NCBI RefSeq assembly: GCF_014200755.1
Contig: NZ_JACHCM010000003.1
Span: 672,706 to 736,705 of the forward strand
DNA from: Rhodanobacter sp. ANJX3
GTDB taxonomy: Bacteria; Pseudomonadota; Gammaproteobacteria; Xanthomonadales; Rhodanobacteraceae
Reading direction: 5' to 3'
DNA length: 64,000 nt
Part shown: piece by piece, positions 47,826 to 57,360 of the stretch
How the letters are laid out: each line of letters opens with the position of its first letter
Numbering within the stretch: position 1 is the stretch's first letter
The notes under the pieces: model-generated
Database searches by the model: none
Told to the model about the DNA's origin: nothing
The model's input: the letters and a program-made list of their open reading frames with translations, nothing else
Program-made: the position numbers and the translations under genes

Positions 47826-49512
47826 ATGGGTACAGCGGTGGAAGGTCGCTAACTTCTTCGCCATGGCCATCGACGCGCCAGACGAAGCCGCGTTTGAATA
47901 CGTCCGCGAGCTTTGTATCGGCCGCCGCCGATGACGGGTTGGCGTAATGCCGCTGCTGCAATCTCGCAATCGCCGCACGCTGCGTTTCGTCGCCGAGCAG
48001 CACACGCAAATCGCCGAGGTGCTGGATAGCGGGGCGCTCCGCCCTAGCCCAGGCCAGCAGGCTGCGCACCTGCGCAGTCGTATCGTTGCTGCGGGCCGCG
48101 GCGAGAAACGCCTGCTGCCGTTCGCGTGCCGATACATTGAGATGGTCTGCTGCCACGACGGTCGGCGAAGGCTTGCGTCGACCGCCGCGCCACAGCAGCC
48201 ACACCAGCACGCTGACCAGCCACAGGGCGATGCTGCCGAGCGCAATCCAGCGCCATGGCGCATTCGTTGCCGCCGCTGTCACCGGGGCTGAAGCGATCGC
48301 CGAGGCGACAGTCGAAGACTCCGCAGGTTTGGCCGTCTGGATGTCCGAACTACCGGTAGCCGGCAGCACGGTAAAGCTGTGCGCGGGAATCTGCGCAACT
48401 TCCATGCGGTCGGTCAACACATTCCACCATTTCAGCGTCGTGGCGGGTATGGTCAGCGTACCGGCGCGATTGGGCACGACGGCGAAAGCCTCCTGCCGCT
48501 GGCCGACGATCCACGGACCATCGTTGCGACTCGTCGTCGCAGGCTTGTCCGGATAGACGGTGGCGCCATCCAACGGCGGCAGGCTCAGCGCCGGCAACGT
48601 TTCTGCCGGCAGACCGGTCGCCTGCAGATTCATCGTCAGATTCAGCGGCTGGCCGACGCGTACCGGGTTTTGCGCATCAGGCAGGCCATCGAGCGTCAGG
48701 CTCAGCTGGCGCGCCGGCAACCAGGCGGTGCCACCCCAGTCCGCCGGCATAGGCCTCACATCGATCGACACCGCCGGCGCGCTGGCCGTCACCGGCTTGC
48801 GAGCGCCGAAGAAGCTGTCCGGGTCGGACGGATCCATGGCAACACCCTGAAAATTCAGCGCCGGAATCTCCACATGACCGGCATGCTGAGGGACTACGGC
48901 ATAACGCCGCTCGAGCACGTGATACTGCCGACCGCCGCGCTCGACCGAATAGTTGGCGTCGTCCCCGATCTTGTTGAACTGCAGGCCGTTGAGCTGCGGC
49001 GCCTCGAGCGAGCCGTCGCTGATGCTGGTGGCAAAAAACAACCGCACCACATAGCTCAATTGCTGCCCGACGTAGCCGTGGTTCGGTTCGATCTGCGACT
49101 CCATAAAGACGTCGCGATGCGCCGCCGCGGCGTCCGCGGGATTGCCAGCCGTCACCTCAACCTGCAGCGGCGCGGTTTGGCTGCCGGCAACATTGAGCGA
49201 AGGAATCTGCAAGATGCCGGCATGCAGCGGACGCAGCACCACACCAAGGATCAACTCCGAGGTGGCTGTACCGTTGACGATGCTGACGCTGCTGTTTTGC
49301 GACGTGCCGAGCATGTCGAAATCGTTGCCGAGCACGCTCAAATCGGGCATCGCGATATTGCCCGCGTTACCCTCGATATGCAGGTTCAAGGTCACCGTTT
49401 CACCCAGCACCACCGTGCTGCGATCTAGCGTCGCCTGCACCTCGGCGGCATTGGCGAACGACGGGATCAGCAACAGGGCAAGCAGACACCATGCAATAAG
49501 TCGTCGATGCAT
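47812..49512 (-). CDS. batD: BatD-like protein
   Basis: A 566-residue protein. A signal peptide ends near SFANA, and beta-rich repeats follow (VVLGETVTLNLHIEG, VGQQLSYVVRLF, VGQPLNLTMNLQ), typical of BatD. One membrane helix near residue 425 (WRWIALGSIALWLVSVLVWLL) leads to a small cytoplasmic helical tail. The gene ends the moxR-bat unit; its start overlaps the end of batB (GTGATG). The Bat system is linked to envelope stress and oxygen tolerance, but its mechanism is unresolved. A GTG one codon upstream is an alternative start. Confidence 0.85.
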   Translation of the reverse strand: MHRRLIAWCLLALLLIPSFANAAEVQATLDRSTVVLGETVTLNLHIEGNAGNIAMPDLSVLGNDFDMLGTSQNSSVSIVNGTATSELILGVVLRPLHAGILQIPSLNVAGSQTAPLQVEVTAGNPADAAAAHRDVFMESQIEPNHGYVGQQLSYVVRLFFATSISDGSLEAPQLNGLQFNKIGDDANYSVERGGRQYHVLERRYAVVPQHAGHVEIPALNFQGVAMDPSDPDSFFGARKPVTASAPAVSIDVRPMPADWGGTAWLPARQLSLTLDGLPDAQNPVRVGQPLNLTMNLQATGLPAETLPALSLPPLDGATVYPDKPATTSRNDGPWIVGQRQEAFAVVPNRAGTLTIPATTLKWWNVLTDRMEVAQIPAHSFTVLPATGSSDIQTAKPAESSTVASAIASAPVTAAATNAPWRWIALGSIALWLVSVLVWLLWRGGRRKPSPTVVAADHLNVSARERQQAFLAAARSNDTTAQVRSLLAWARAERPAIQHLGDLRVLLGDETQRAAIARLQQRHYANPSSAAADTKLADVFKRGFVWRVDGHGEEVSDLPPLYPFKLH

Positions 49513-51521
49513 CACGGCTGATCATCCTCGTTCGGCACGCCACCGTGGCGCTGCTCGTATTCCAGCTGAAACTTTCGCCGCAGCAGTGCGCCGGGATCGT
49601 CCGGCACCCGCTGTATCGCCTGGCGTAAATCCGCCGGCAACTTGGCGTTCGGATCGTCTTTCGACATCTCGCCCAGCTGATGCGTGGCCGGCGGCCTTTG
49701 CTGGTCCTTCGGCTGACCGGTGAGCGCCTGATCCATCTGTTTCTGCAAGGCTTGCTGTGCCTTGTCGGCACTGGCTTTCTGTTCGGCCTGCTGCTGCGGT
49801 GTCAGCGGTTTTGGCGACTGATCATTCGTCGACGAATTTTTTCCGGGCTGATCCTGTTTGGACGAATCTTGTTTCGACGGATCGGATGCGTCGGGTTTGG
49901 ATGGATCTTGCGACGGTGGCTTCTGCGCATCGCCCTGGCCGGTCTGCCCCGGTTTATCCGACGTCTTGCCCGCGTCCGGCGATGGCTTATCGTTCGGCTT
50001 TTGCGAAGGATCGGACTTCCCATCCTTACCCTGCTCGCCGGGCTTGGGCTGATCTTTGCCAGCACCACCCTGCTGATTTTTCGAGTTCGAGGAATCCTGT
50101 TTCTTTTGGTCCTTGTTTTGCTGGCTTTGTCCTTGCTGTTTTTGATCCTGCGGCTTTTGCTGTTTCAACCAGTCCTGTACCGCCTTTAGATTCGCGGCGG
50201 CGTCGGCGTTGGCCGGATTCGCTTTGAGCGCCTGCTTGTACGCGTCGATGGCCTCGTTGTACTGCCCCTGCTTCGCCAGCGCATTGCCGCGGTTATACGC
50301 CGCGTTGCTGCCTGGCAGCGTTTGCAAGGTTTTCGCCGCGGCGGCGTAATCCGCGGCGCGATAATCCGCCACGCCACGCCATGCCGGATCGCGCGCGAGC
50401 TGCTGCGCCTGCTTGGCCGAACCGCCCTGTCGCAGGGTCTGCGCAGCCTGCTGGTCGGGGCGCTGCCACAGGTCACGCCAGTCGCTCGCGGAGGCGCGAC
50501 CGGGCAGCAGCGGCAGCAGGATCAGCGGCAGCAGCAGAAGCCAGCCGCGGCGAAACCCGAGCGCGACCACCAGCAGCAGCGGCAGCAAGAGCCAAGGGCC
50601 GCGATCCTGCCATTCGTCACCGAGTTGACCGGCCGCCTCGACCGACGGCCCGGCGCGCAGCTCGCTCTTCAAAGTATCGATGTCGGCAGCATCCGTCGTC
50701 ATCGGCGCGTAGCGTCCGCCGCCGGCTGCTGCCAGCGCAGCGAGTGTGGCATCGTCGCGACGGGCCAGAACAATCTGGTTCTGCTCGTCACGCAAAAAGC
50801 CGCCACTCGCCTGCGGTATCGGACCGCCCTGCAAAGTGCCCACGCCGAGCACCGATACGCGCACGCCCACGGCATGGGCCGCACGGGCGGCGGCATCCGC
50901 CGACGCGTCGGCCTGATCGGTGATCAGCACCAGCGAACCGCCCGATACGTTGGCATCGTGAATCAACGCCGCACCGCGCTGAATCGCCGCCGCCGCGTTG
51001 TCGCCATCCACCGGCATGGTATCCGGACTCATCGCATTGAGCAGATCGCTGAGGCTGTCCGCGTCGGAGGTCAACGGCGCGATCACGAACGCTTCGCCGG
51101 CGTAACCGATCAGCGCGTTCAGCCCATCGCGGTTGCGTGCCAGCAGGTCGTGCGCCTTGTAACGCGCGCGATCCAACCGGCTTGGCGTGACGTCACGCGA
51201 GAGCATGTGCTGCGACAGCGATATCGCCACCACCTGCGCCGCGCGATTGGCGTACAGCGGCTGAGCTATGCGATGCCAGGTCGGGCCGGCCAACGCCAGC
51301 GCACACAACGTCCAGCCCAAAGCGAACAATCCCGACGGCGCATAGCGGTTGACCGCATGACCGCGCAGCAGATGCGGCAACAGCTCGGCATCGACCAGCC
51401 GCGACAGCTCGGCCGGCACCGAGCTGCGCCGCACGCCCCACCAGAACAGCAGCGGCAAGGCGGCCAGCGCGATCAGCCAGAGTGGCCGCAGAAAATGAAA
51501 CTGATACAGCGCCTCAGTCAT
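49512..51521 (-). CDS. batB: BatB-like VWA protein fused with TPR and disordered tail
   Basis: A 669-residue protein. Two N-terminal membrane helices are followed by a VWA domain (about 90-285) and two helices near 310-345. A TPR-like part (about 390-450, SNAAYNRGNALAKQGQYNEAI) corresponds to BatC, and a long tail is rich in Gln, Lys, Asp, Ser and Pro. It is thus a BatB-BatC fusion. The MIDAS motif DxSxS of VWA domains is altered: the sequence reads VVAISLSQHM, without the aspartate. DVTPSRLDRARYKAHDLL nevertheless matches the family well. The start overlaps batA by 8 bases. Confidence 0.86.
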   Translation of the reverse strand: MTEALYQFHFLRPLWLIALAALPLLFWWGVRRSSVPAELSRLVDAELLPHLLRGHAVNRYAPSGLFALGWTLCALALAGPTWHRIAQPLYANRAAQVVAISLSQHMLSRDVTPSRLDRARYKAHDLLARNRDGLNALIGYAGEAFVIAPLTSDADSLSDLLNAMSPDTMPVDGDNAAAAIQRGAALIHDANVSGGSLVLITDQADASADAAARAAHAVGVRVSVLGVGTLQGGPIPQASGGFLRDEQNQIVLARRDDATLAALAAAGGGRYAPMTTDAADIDTLKSELRAGPSVEAAGQLGDEWQDRGPWLLLPLLLVVALGFRRGWLLLLPLILLPLLPGRASASDWRDLWQRPDQQAAQTLRQGGSAKQAQQLARDPAWRGVADYRAADYAAAAKTLQTLPGSNAAYNRGNALAKQGQYNEAIDAYKQALKANPANADAAANLKAVQDWLKQQKPQDQKQQGQSQQNKDQKKQDSSNSKNQQGGAGKDQPKPGEQGKDGKSDPSQKPNDKPSPDAGKTSDKPGQTGQGDAQKPPSQDPSKPDASDPSKQDSSKQDQPGKNSSTNDQSPKPLTPQQQAEQKASADKAQQALQKQMDQALTGQPKDQQRPPATHQLGEMSKDDPNAKLPADLRQAIQRVPDDPGALLRRKFQLEYEQRHGGVPNEDDQP

Positions 51522-52503
51522 GCGTGCGGCCTCGCATGTCGCCGAATTGACGAGGCACGATGGCGATCAGCAACAGCGCAATCGCCGCGCCGAGTGGCCA
51601 GCGAAACAGCTCGCGTTTGGGCCGCAGCGTCGGACCGTGCTGCGGCATCGGCTCCAGCGCATCGATAGCGCGATATGCGTCGGCGAGCGCACGGCTGTCG
51701 GTAGCGCGAAAGAAACGCCCACCGGTTTCCGTGGCAATGCTTGTCAGCATGTCGGCGTCCAGATCGGCCGAGGGATTGACCATCTGACTGCCGAAAAATC
51801 CCTGCACACGCATCTGATCGGCGCCGATGCCGATGGTGTAAATACGCACGCCCGCCGCCTTGGCCGCGCGCGCCGCTTCACGTGGTGCGATGCTACCGGC
51901 ATTATTGACGCCGTCGGTGAGCAGTACGAGCACGCGCGCCTGCTGTGGCAGAGCCGACAGGCGTTTCACAGCGACGGCAATCGCATCGCCAATCGCCGTT
52001 TCGGTACCGGCAATGCCCACCGTCGCCCCTTCCAGCTGCGCACGCACGGCGGACAAGTCAAACGTCAGTGGCGTGACCAGAAACGCCTGCGTACCGAACA
52101 GGATCAGACCCATTTCATCGCCGCGACGGCGGCTGATGAAGTCACCGGCAATCGCCTCCACCGCGCCGAAGCGGCTGACCGGCTGGCCGGCCAGATTCAT
52201 ATCCTCAGTGCGCATGCTGCCGGACAGATCCAGCGCCAACATCAGTGCACGCCCGCTGTGCTGCTGCGCTTCCGGCGGACCGATCCACTGCGGCCTCGCG
52301 GCCGCCGCGAGCAGGCACAGCCAGCCCAGCCCCAGCACCCACGGGCCGGCGCCACGCGCCGGTCGACCGTTCACCTTTGCCAGCCGCATACCCGGCTGCG
52401 GCAGGTGCAGCGCCTGCCCTGGCTCTACCGGCCGCAACCAGCGCCACAGCAACCACGGCAGCGGCAGCAGCACGACGATCCACGGCCACGCAAAAGTCGT
52501 CAT
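51514..52503 (-). CDS. batA: BatA-like VWA membrane protein
   Basis: A 329-residue protein with two N-terminal helices, a VWA domain (about 75-280) and a C-terminal helix. The MIDAS motif is intact (LALDLSGSM), with the later Thr and Asp (GTETAIGDAI, VLLTDGVNNAG). GDEMGLILFGTQAFLVTPLTFD is typical of BatA. It should bind a divalent metal and partner proteins at the membrane. Its start overlaps the end of the DUF4381 gene by four bases. Confidence 0.9.
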   Translation of the reverse strand: MTTFAWPWIVVLLPLPWLLWRWLRPVEPGQALHLPQPGMRLAKVNGRPARGAGPWVLGLGWLCLLAAAARPQWIGPPEAQQHSGRALMLALDLSGSMRTEDMNLAGQPVSRFGAVEAIAGDFISRRRGDEMGLILFGTQAFLVTPLTFDLSAVRAQLEGATVGIAGTETAIGDAIAVAVKRLSALPQQARVLVLLTDGVNNAGSIAPREAARAAKAAGVRIYTIGIGADQMRVQGFFGSQMVNPSADLDADMLTSIATETGGRFFRATDSRALADAYRAIDALEPMPQHGPTLRPKRELFRWPLGAAIALLLIAIVPRQFGDMRGRTHD

Positions 52504-53051
52504 GCGCGCGCCCCTCTCCCGCTTTGTGTTTTTGCGTCGCGCTTCCACTTGCCCGATTGCAATGCCAGCCGCAACCACTGCCGAACCGCTTTGGATGCTG
52601 CAGCCTGATCAAACGACGAAGGCGCTCGATATATCACCTGTTCCAGCGCCATCAGCAGATCCAGCGTCGTGGCATCGACCGGCACGCGCGACAGCGTTGC
52701 TCGCCACGCTTGTCCACGCTGCTGCGCGGCCAGCGCGTCGTGTCGACGCGCTACGCGCCGCAGCAGCTGGTGCATGCCGCTGGCCAGGGTGGAGTGATTC
52801 CCATCGTTCGCGTACTGTTGCTCTAACGCGTCAAGCTCGGCCAGCACGCGCTCGCGCTGACGGCCCTGTTTGCGGTGCCGGCGCCATATCCACGCACTGA
52901 TCGAAACGGCGGTCACCACCAGCGCGGCGAGAACCCACCAACCGGGCGCCGGAGGCCACCACGAGGGATCAGGCGGCAGGTGGATATCCCGCAGAACCGG
53001 TCCTTGCGCGGCCGGAGCACTGGACGACGCAGAGGGCTGGCTTTGCATCAT
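52500..53051 (-). CDS. DUF4381 membrane protein
   Basis: A 183-residue protein. A Pro-rich N-terminus (LRDIHLPPDPSWWPPAPGWW) is followed by one membrane helix (about 42-60) and a helical cytoplasmic part with basic residues. The DIHLP...P.WWPPAPGWW pattern is the DUF4381 mark. Such proteins sit between DUF58 and batA genes in many proteobacteria and probably form part of the same membrane complex. The ATG at 53051 overlaps the stop of the DUF58 gene in ATGA. Confidence 0.86.
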   Translation of the reverse strand: MMQSQPSASSSAPAAQGPVLRDIHLPPDPSWWPPAPGWWVLAALVVTAVSISAWIWRRHRKQGRQRERVLAELDALEQQYANDGNHSTLASGMHQLLRRVARRHDALAAQQRGQAWRATLSRVPVDATTLDLLMALEQVIYRAPSSFDQAAASKAVRQWLRLALQSGKWKRDAKTQSGRGARA

Positions 53052-53980
53052 GCGGACCTCCGCGCGCCAAGCACGCCGACCACCGCATCGAACGGATCGG
53101 CAACGGTGTCGATCGTGCTGCACCGCAGGCCCAGCGACTTCGCCAGCTCACCGAGTTGCGCAGGCCCTGCACCGATGGCACGCTGAAAGTCACGGCGCTG
53201 GCGTTCGGATTGCAGCACCACTTCCTCGCGCTCCCCGCCATGCTCGAGCGGATAGCGGCCCGCTGGCACCAGCGCCAGTTCCAGCGCGTCGGCAACGACC
53301 AGCACGCCCACTGCAGCATGCCGGCTGAGATCGAGAAGCCGTTGCCGCGCCGAGGCCTCTGCACAAAAACCGTCGCTGATCAGCAACACCCGGCTGGCGC
53401 CGTGCTGCAGGCGATTGACGCGCGTCAGCGCATCGACGAGCGACTCGGTGCGTTCGGCCGGCCGGCGAGCATCCCATTCGGCGAGCGCGCCACACACGGA
53501 AAGCGCGCCGCGAGAGCCGGCGATCGGGCGCAGCAGCGAATCGATCTGGCCAAACGCCATCACGCCGGAGCGCTCACCGGCGCGGGCGGCATACCACGCG
53601 GCACAGGCGGCAACTCTAGCCGCCTGCACGGATTTGAAACGCACGCGTGTGCCGAAACGCATGCTGACATGCGTATCGACAAGAATCAGCAGCGAACCTT
53701 CGCGATCTTCCTGAAAGAGTTTGGTGTGCAGCTTGCCGCTGCGCGCGGTCAACCGCCAATCCAGCCGGCGAACATCGTCGCCAGCCTGATACACGCGCGA
53801 TTCGGCATAATCCATACCGCGGCCGTATAGACGGCTGGACTGGTGGCCACTGCGTGCCGCCCGGCTGACCAACGGCGCGAGTTTGGCTCGCCCGACCCGG
53901 GTGCGCAGCGCGATCAACTCAGCCAGCGACACTTGAGTACGACCATCGCCATCGCCTGATTGCGACATCAAGACGCTCAC
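53048..53980 (-). CDS. DUF58 protein (VWA-like partner of MoxR)
   Basis: A 310-residue soluble protein. The DUF58 core is clear: GRGMDYAESRVYQAGDDVRRLDWRL-type sequence, then LHTKLFQEDREGSLLILVDTHVSMRFG, where the VWA-like motif appears as DTHVSM. The start is uncertain: the GTG at 53980 overlaps the moxR stop in GTGA and is preferred for coupling, but an ATG at 53968 is also possible. DUF58 proteins are usual neighbours of MoxR ATPases. Confidence 0.87.
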   Translation of the reverse strand: MSVLMSQSGDGDGRTQVSLAELIALRTRVGRAKLAPLVSRAARSGHQSSRLYGRGMDYAESRVYQAGDDVRRLDWRLTARSGKLHTKLFQEDREGSLLILVDTHVSMRFGTRVRFKSVQAARVAACAAWYAARAGERSGVMAFGQIDSLLRPIAGSRGALSVCGALAEWDARRPAERTESLVDALTRVNRLQHGASRVLLISDGFCAEASARQRLLDLSRHAAVGVLVVADALELALVPAGRYPLEHGGEREEVVLQSERQRRDFQRAIGAGPAQLGELAKSLGLRCSTIDTVADPFDAVVGVLGARRSA

Positions 53981-54972
53981 GGCAGCGGCACGAGATCCAG
54001 CAGGCGATCGATCACGCGATCCGGGCGCACGCCTTCGGCTTCCGCTTCGTAACTGAGCAAAACACGATGGCGCAGCACTTCGCGCGCGATGCCGTGCACG
54101 TCTTCGGGGAGAACATAGTCGCGACCGGCCAGCCACGCCCGCGCACGCGAGCAGCGATCCAGCGCGATGGTGGCGCGCGGGCTGCCACCCCAGGCAATCC
54201 AGCGCTTCAACTCCGGCCCGTAACGACCCGCGTCACGCGTGGCCAGCACCAGTTGGGTCAGGTATTCCTCCAGCGCCGGCGCCATATGCACCGCCATGGC
54301 CGCTTCGCGCGCCGCGAAAACATCCGCCTGGCTCATCAGCGCCGGCGAAACCGCTTTTGTCTGACCGCGTCGACTGGCCTGTTCGCGTGCGAGGCGCAAG
54401 ATGGCCAACTCGGAAGCTGCATCCGGATAGCCGATGGTCACATGCATGAGAAACCGATCGAGCTGCGCTTCGGGCAAGGCAAACGTGCCTTCCTGCTCGA
54501 TCGGATTCTGGGTCGCCATAACCATGAAGAGTTCCGGCAAATGCCACGTGCTTCGCCCCACCGTAATCTGCTGCTCGGCCATCGCCTCGAGCAGCGCCGA
54601 CTGCACCTTGGCTGGCGCCCGATTGATCTCGTCGGCCAGAACAATGTTATGAAACAGCGGCCCGCGCTCGAATTCGAACGCGCCGCTCTGCGGGCGAAAC
54701 ACGTCGGTTCCGGTCAGATCCGCGGGCAAAAGGTCCGGCGTGAACTGCACTCGATGGAAATCGGCCTCGATTCGCGCCGCCAGCGCCTTCACCGCCGTAG
54801 TCTTCGCCAGGCCAGGAGCGCCCTCGACCAGCAAATGCCCGTCGGCCAGCAGGGCCACGAGCAGACAGTCGATCAAATGCGGCTGTCCGATGATGTCGCG
54901 CTGCAGATCCTGGCGAAGCAGCGAAAACGACTGCTGCAGGCGATTTATTGACGATGTTTCAGCGGTATCCAT
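53977..54972 (-). CDS. MoxR-family AAA+ ATPase
   Basis: A 331-residue AAA+ protein. Walker A is GAPGLAKTT, Walker B is VLADEINRAPAKVQSALLEAM, and sensor motifs follow in MATQNPIEQEGTFALPEAQLDRF. MoxR ATPases act as chaperones for VWA proteins encoded beside them. Here five such downstream genes follow with overlapping ends. The ATG at 54972 has GGA upstream; an ATG two codons earlier is possible. Confidence 0.92.
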   Translation of the reverse strand: MDTAETSSINRLQQSFSLLRQDLQRDIIGQPHLIDCLLVALLADGHLLVEGAPGLAKTTAVKALAARIEADFHRVQFTPDLLPADLTGTDVFRPQSGAFEFERGPLFHNIVLADEINRAPAKVQSALLEAMAEQQITVGRSTWHLPELFMVMATQNPIEQEGTFALPEAQLDRFLMHVTIGYPDAASELAILRLAREQASRRGQTKAVSPALMSQADVFAAREAAMAVHMAPALEEYLTQLVLATRDAGRYGPELKRWIAWGGSPRATIALDRCSRARAWLAGRDYVLPEDVHGIAREVLRHRVLLSYEAEAEGVRPDRVIDRLLDLVPLP

Positions 54973-55094
54973 GATCATTCCGGTTGCTCGACAAACCCGG
55001 CTGCCAGTCGATACAAGCTATCGACGCGATGGCAGACGGTGGCTCTCAGACAATCAAGCTCGCCGTAAGTTTAGTCGACAGGAAAAAATAGACG

Positions 55095-55123
55095 CAAAAA
55101 AAGAGGCGGCCCGAGCCGCCTCT
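55095..55123 (-). terminator. Intrinsic terminator of the pilMNOPQ operon
   Basis: On the minus strand a 9-bp perfect stem (55102-55110 with 55115-55123) with a CCGA-type loop is followed by seven T residues, 23 bases past the pilQ stop. Confidence 0.9.
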
Positions 55124-55145
55124 TCTGATTGATTGCTTGAATACC

Positions 55146-57341
55146 CTACTGCAACGTTTCGCTGAGGATGCGCGGTGTGACGAAGATCAGCAGTTCTGCC
55201 TTGGTATTGGTACGATCGGTATTTCGGAACAAGACGCCAATTCCAGGAATATCGCCCAAGCCCGGCACCTTCGTCACCGTATTGGAATTATTGATTTCGT
55301 ATATGCCGCCAAGCACAACAGTCTGACCGTTGTCGACCAGGGCGGAAGTGTTCACCGAGCTGGTATTGATGGTCGGCACTTGGCCGCTACCAGGCACGGT
55401 GATGTAGCCAGCAAGCGCATCCTTGGTCACGTTGATCAGCAAATAGATGCGATTGTCTGCGGTAATCGTCGGAGTAACTTTCAACTCCAAAACCGCATCC
55501 TTGAAAGCCACCGTTGCAGTACCGCTAGCGCCGCCGCCGACGGAATTCTGATAGGTCACGTAGCCAATCTCCTGACCCTGGCGGATCACAGCCTCTTGCT
55601 GGTTTGCAGTGATCACGCGTGGGCTGGAAATCACTTCACTGCGGCCTTCGGTCTGCGCTGCCTGTAGTTCCAGATCAAGTGCAAAATTCTTTCCAATGAT
55701 TCCAATACCAAGGCTACCGGCAGGATTGGATAGAGGAAGGTTTACGTTGAGCCCGTTTGTGGTGTAAGTGGTACCTGGAGCACTATTGAAATCCTGACCA
55801 CTGCTGGTGGTTGGAATGCCTCCGCCAACGATCACCTGTTTATTTCCCACCTGGCGTGAGCCAGTGATACCGAATTGAGCACCTAGATCGCGAGTAAAGC
55901 TATCGTTCGCAACGACAAGACGCGATTCGATCAATACCTGCTGTACAGGCTTGTCCAAGACGGCAATCAGATCGCGTAGCTGCTTGATCTTTTCGGGCGT
56001 GTCATTCAACAAAAGCGTGTTGGTGCGGACATCAAAAGCCACGCTGCCACGGGGTGACAGAAAGCCGTGCTGCGCGTTGGTACTGGTGCCGCCACCCGTT
56101 GACTGAAGACTACCGGTAGTCAGCAACTTGGCAATATCTGAGGCCTTGCCATAGCTGATGGGCACATAATCGGTAATCAGTTCAGCCGTATCCTGCGCTT
56201 TCAGCTTCGCGTCGGCGATATCCTGCTCGTACTTCGCCAGTTCGGCCTGCGGCGCAATCCACACCACGTTGCCGTCGCGACGCTTGTCCAGGCTCTTGGC
56301 GCGCAGGATCACGTCCAACGCTTGATCCCATGGCACGTTGTCCAGCCGCAGCGTGACGCCGCCGGTGACGCTGTCGGAAGCGACCAGATTGAGGCCGGAT
56401 TCGTCGGCGATCAGCTGAAGCGCGGAACGCACCGGAATGTCCTGGAAATTGAACGTGGCGCGCTTGCCGCTGTAGACCGGCAGCTGTTGACCGTCCTTGG
56501 TGAGGCGCTCGGCTTTGTCGTCCGATTTCTTGGCCGATACTTCGACGACGTACTGATCGGGCGTCTGATAGCCCGACGTGTCCACACTGCCCTTGACGGC
56601 AATCTCGATATGCGCACCGCCACCCATGCCAACCTTGGTGACGATGGACTGCACCGGCGTGGCAAAGTCCAGCGTATCCAGGCGCTGCGCAAGATTCGGT
56701 GGCAGGTTAGCGTGATCGATATTGACGGTGATCAGGTCGCCCTTGTGCGTCATCTGGGCATTCGCACCGCTACCGCTGAAGCTGATCAGCACGCGGCCCT
56801 CGCCGTTCGGACCGCGACGGAAATCGATATTGGAAATGGCCGGGCCATTCATCGACGACGGCAGCGCCTTCGACGGATCGATCGTCGCGACCGTGGTCAC
56901 CGACTGGTCGGCCGTGCCGTTGTTGATGGTCAACAGCAGGCTGTGGCCTTCGACGCGCGAGCGATAGGTGGACTCGCGCATCAGTTCGACCACCACGCGG
57001 GTGCGGCCACCGGCGGTAACGGCCGAGACGCCGGCGGTGGAGCCTTGACCGATGGTGATGTGCCGCGCCGAAGCATTGTCGGTATCGGCAAAATCCACCG
57101 CGATGCGCGGCGGGGTGCCCGTAGTGAAGATCTTCGGTTGCGGAACAGGGCCGTTGCCGAAATCCATTTTCAGCTCGACATTGCCGCCGGGCCGCGTTTC
57201 GTAGCTGATGTTTTTCAGCGTGGTGCCGGCGGCAGAGGCAGCGCCGGTCCAACTGGCGCCGGCGAGCAGCAAGCCCATCAGGATGTAGTGACTTGCATGG
57301 CGCATGACACGGCCCCGGAAAGATTGGATTGGATTGGTCAT
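55146..57341 (-). CDS. pilQ: Type IV pilus secretin PilQ
   Basis: A 731-residue outer-membrane secretin precursor. The signal peptide ends near GAASAAG. Two AMIN domains (about 30-290) bind peptidoglycan. An STN/N0 region (QDIPVRSALQLIADESGLN), an N1/NolW domain and the secretin core follow (VQQVLIESRLVVANDSF, SSPRVITANQQEAVIRQGQEIGY, VVLGGIYE, IPGIGVLFRN). It forms the channel through which the pilus fibre leaves the cell. It is the last gene of pilMNOPQ. The start at the ATG at 57341 lies 19 bases after pilP. Confidence 0.95.
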   Translation of the reverse strand: MTNPIQSFRGRVMRHASHYILMGLLLAGASWTGAASAAGTTLKNISYETRPGGNVELKMDFGNGPVPQPKIFTTGTPPRIAVDFADTDNASARHITIGQGSTAGVSAVTAGGRTRVVVELMRESTYRSRVEGHSLLLTINNGTADQSVTTVATIDPSKALPSSMNGPAISNIDFRRGPNGEGRVLISFSGSGANAQMTHKGDLITVNIDHANLPPNLAQRLDTLDFATPVQSIVTKVGMGGGAHIEIAVKGSVDTSGYQTPDQYVVEVSAKKSDDKAERLTKDGQQLPVYSGKRATFNFQDIPVRSALQLIADESGLNLVASDSVTGGVTLRLDNVPWDQALDVILRAKSLDKRRDGNVVWIAPQAELAKYEQDIADAKLKAQDTAELITDYVPISYGKASDIAKLLTTGSLQSTGGGTSTNAQHGFLSPRGSVAFDVRTNTLLLNDTPEKIKQLRDLIAVLDKPVQQVLIESRLVVANDSFTRDLGAQFGITGSRQVGNKQVIVGGGIPTTSSGQDFNSAPGTTYTTNGLNVNLPLSNPAGSLGIGIIGKNFALDLELQAAQTEGRSEVISSPRVITANQQEAVIRQGQEIGYVTYQNSVGGGASGTATVAFKDAVLELKVTPTITADNRIYLLINVTKDALAGYITVPGSGQVPTINTSSVNTSALVDNGQTVVLGGIYEINNSNTVTKVPGLGDIPGIGVLFRNTDRTNTKAELLIFVTPRILSETLQ

Positions 57342-57360
57342 TGCATCAGCCCCTGTGTTC

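Noticed and set aside
49680..50189. Repetitive frames opposite the batB tail
   Set aside because: The repetition comes from the low-complexity Gln/Lys/Asp/Ser tail of batB; it is not a CRISPR array or separate gene.
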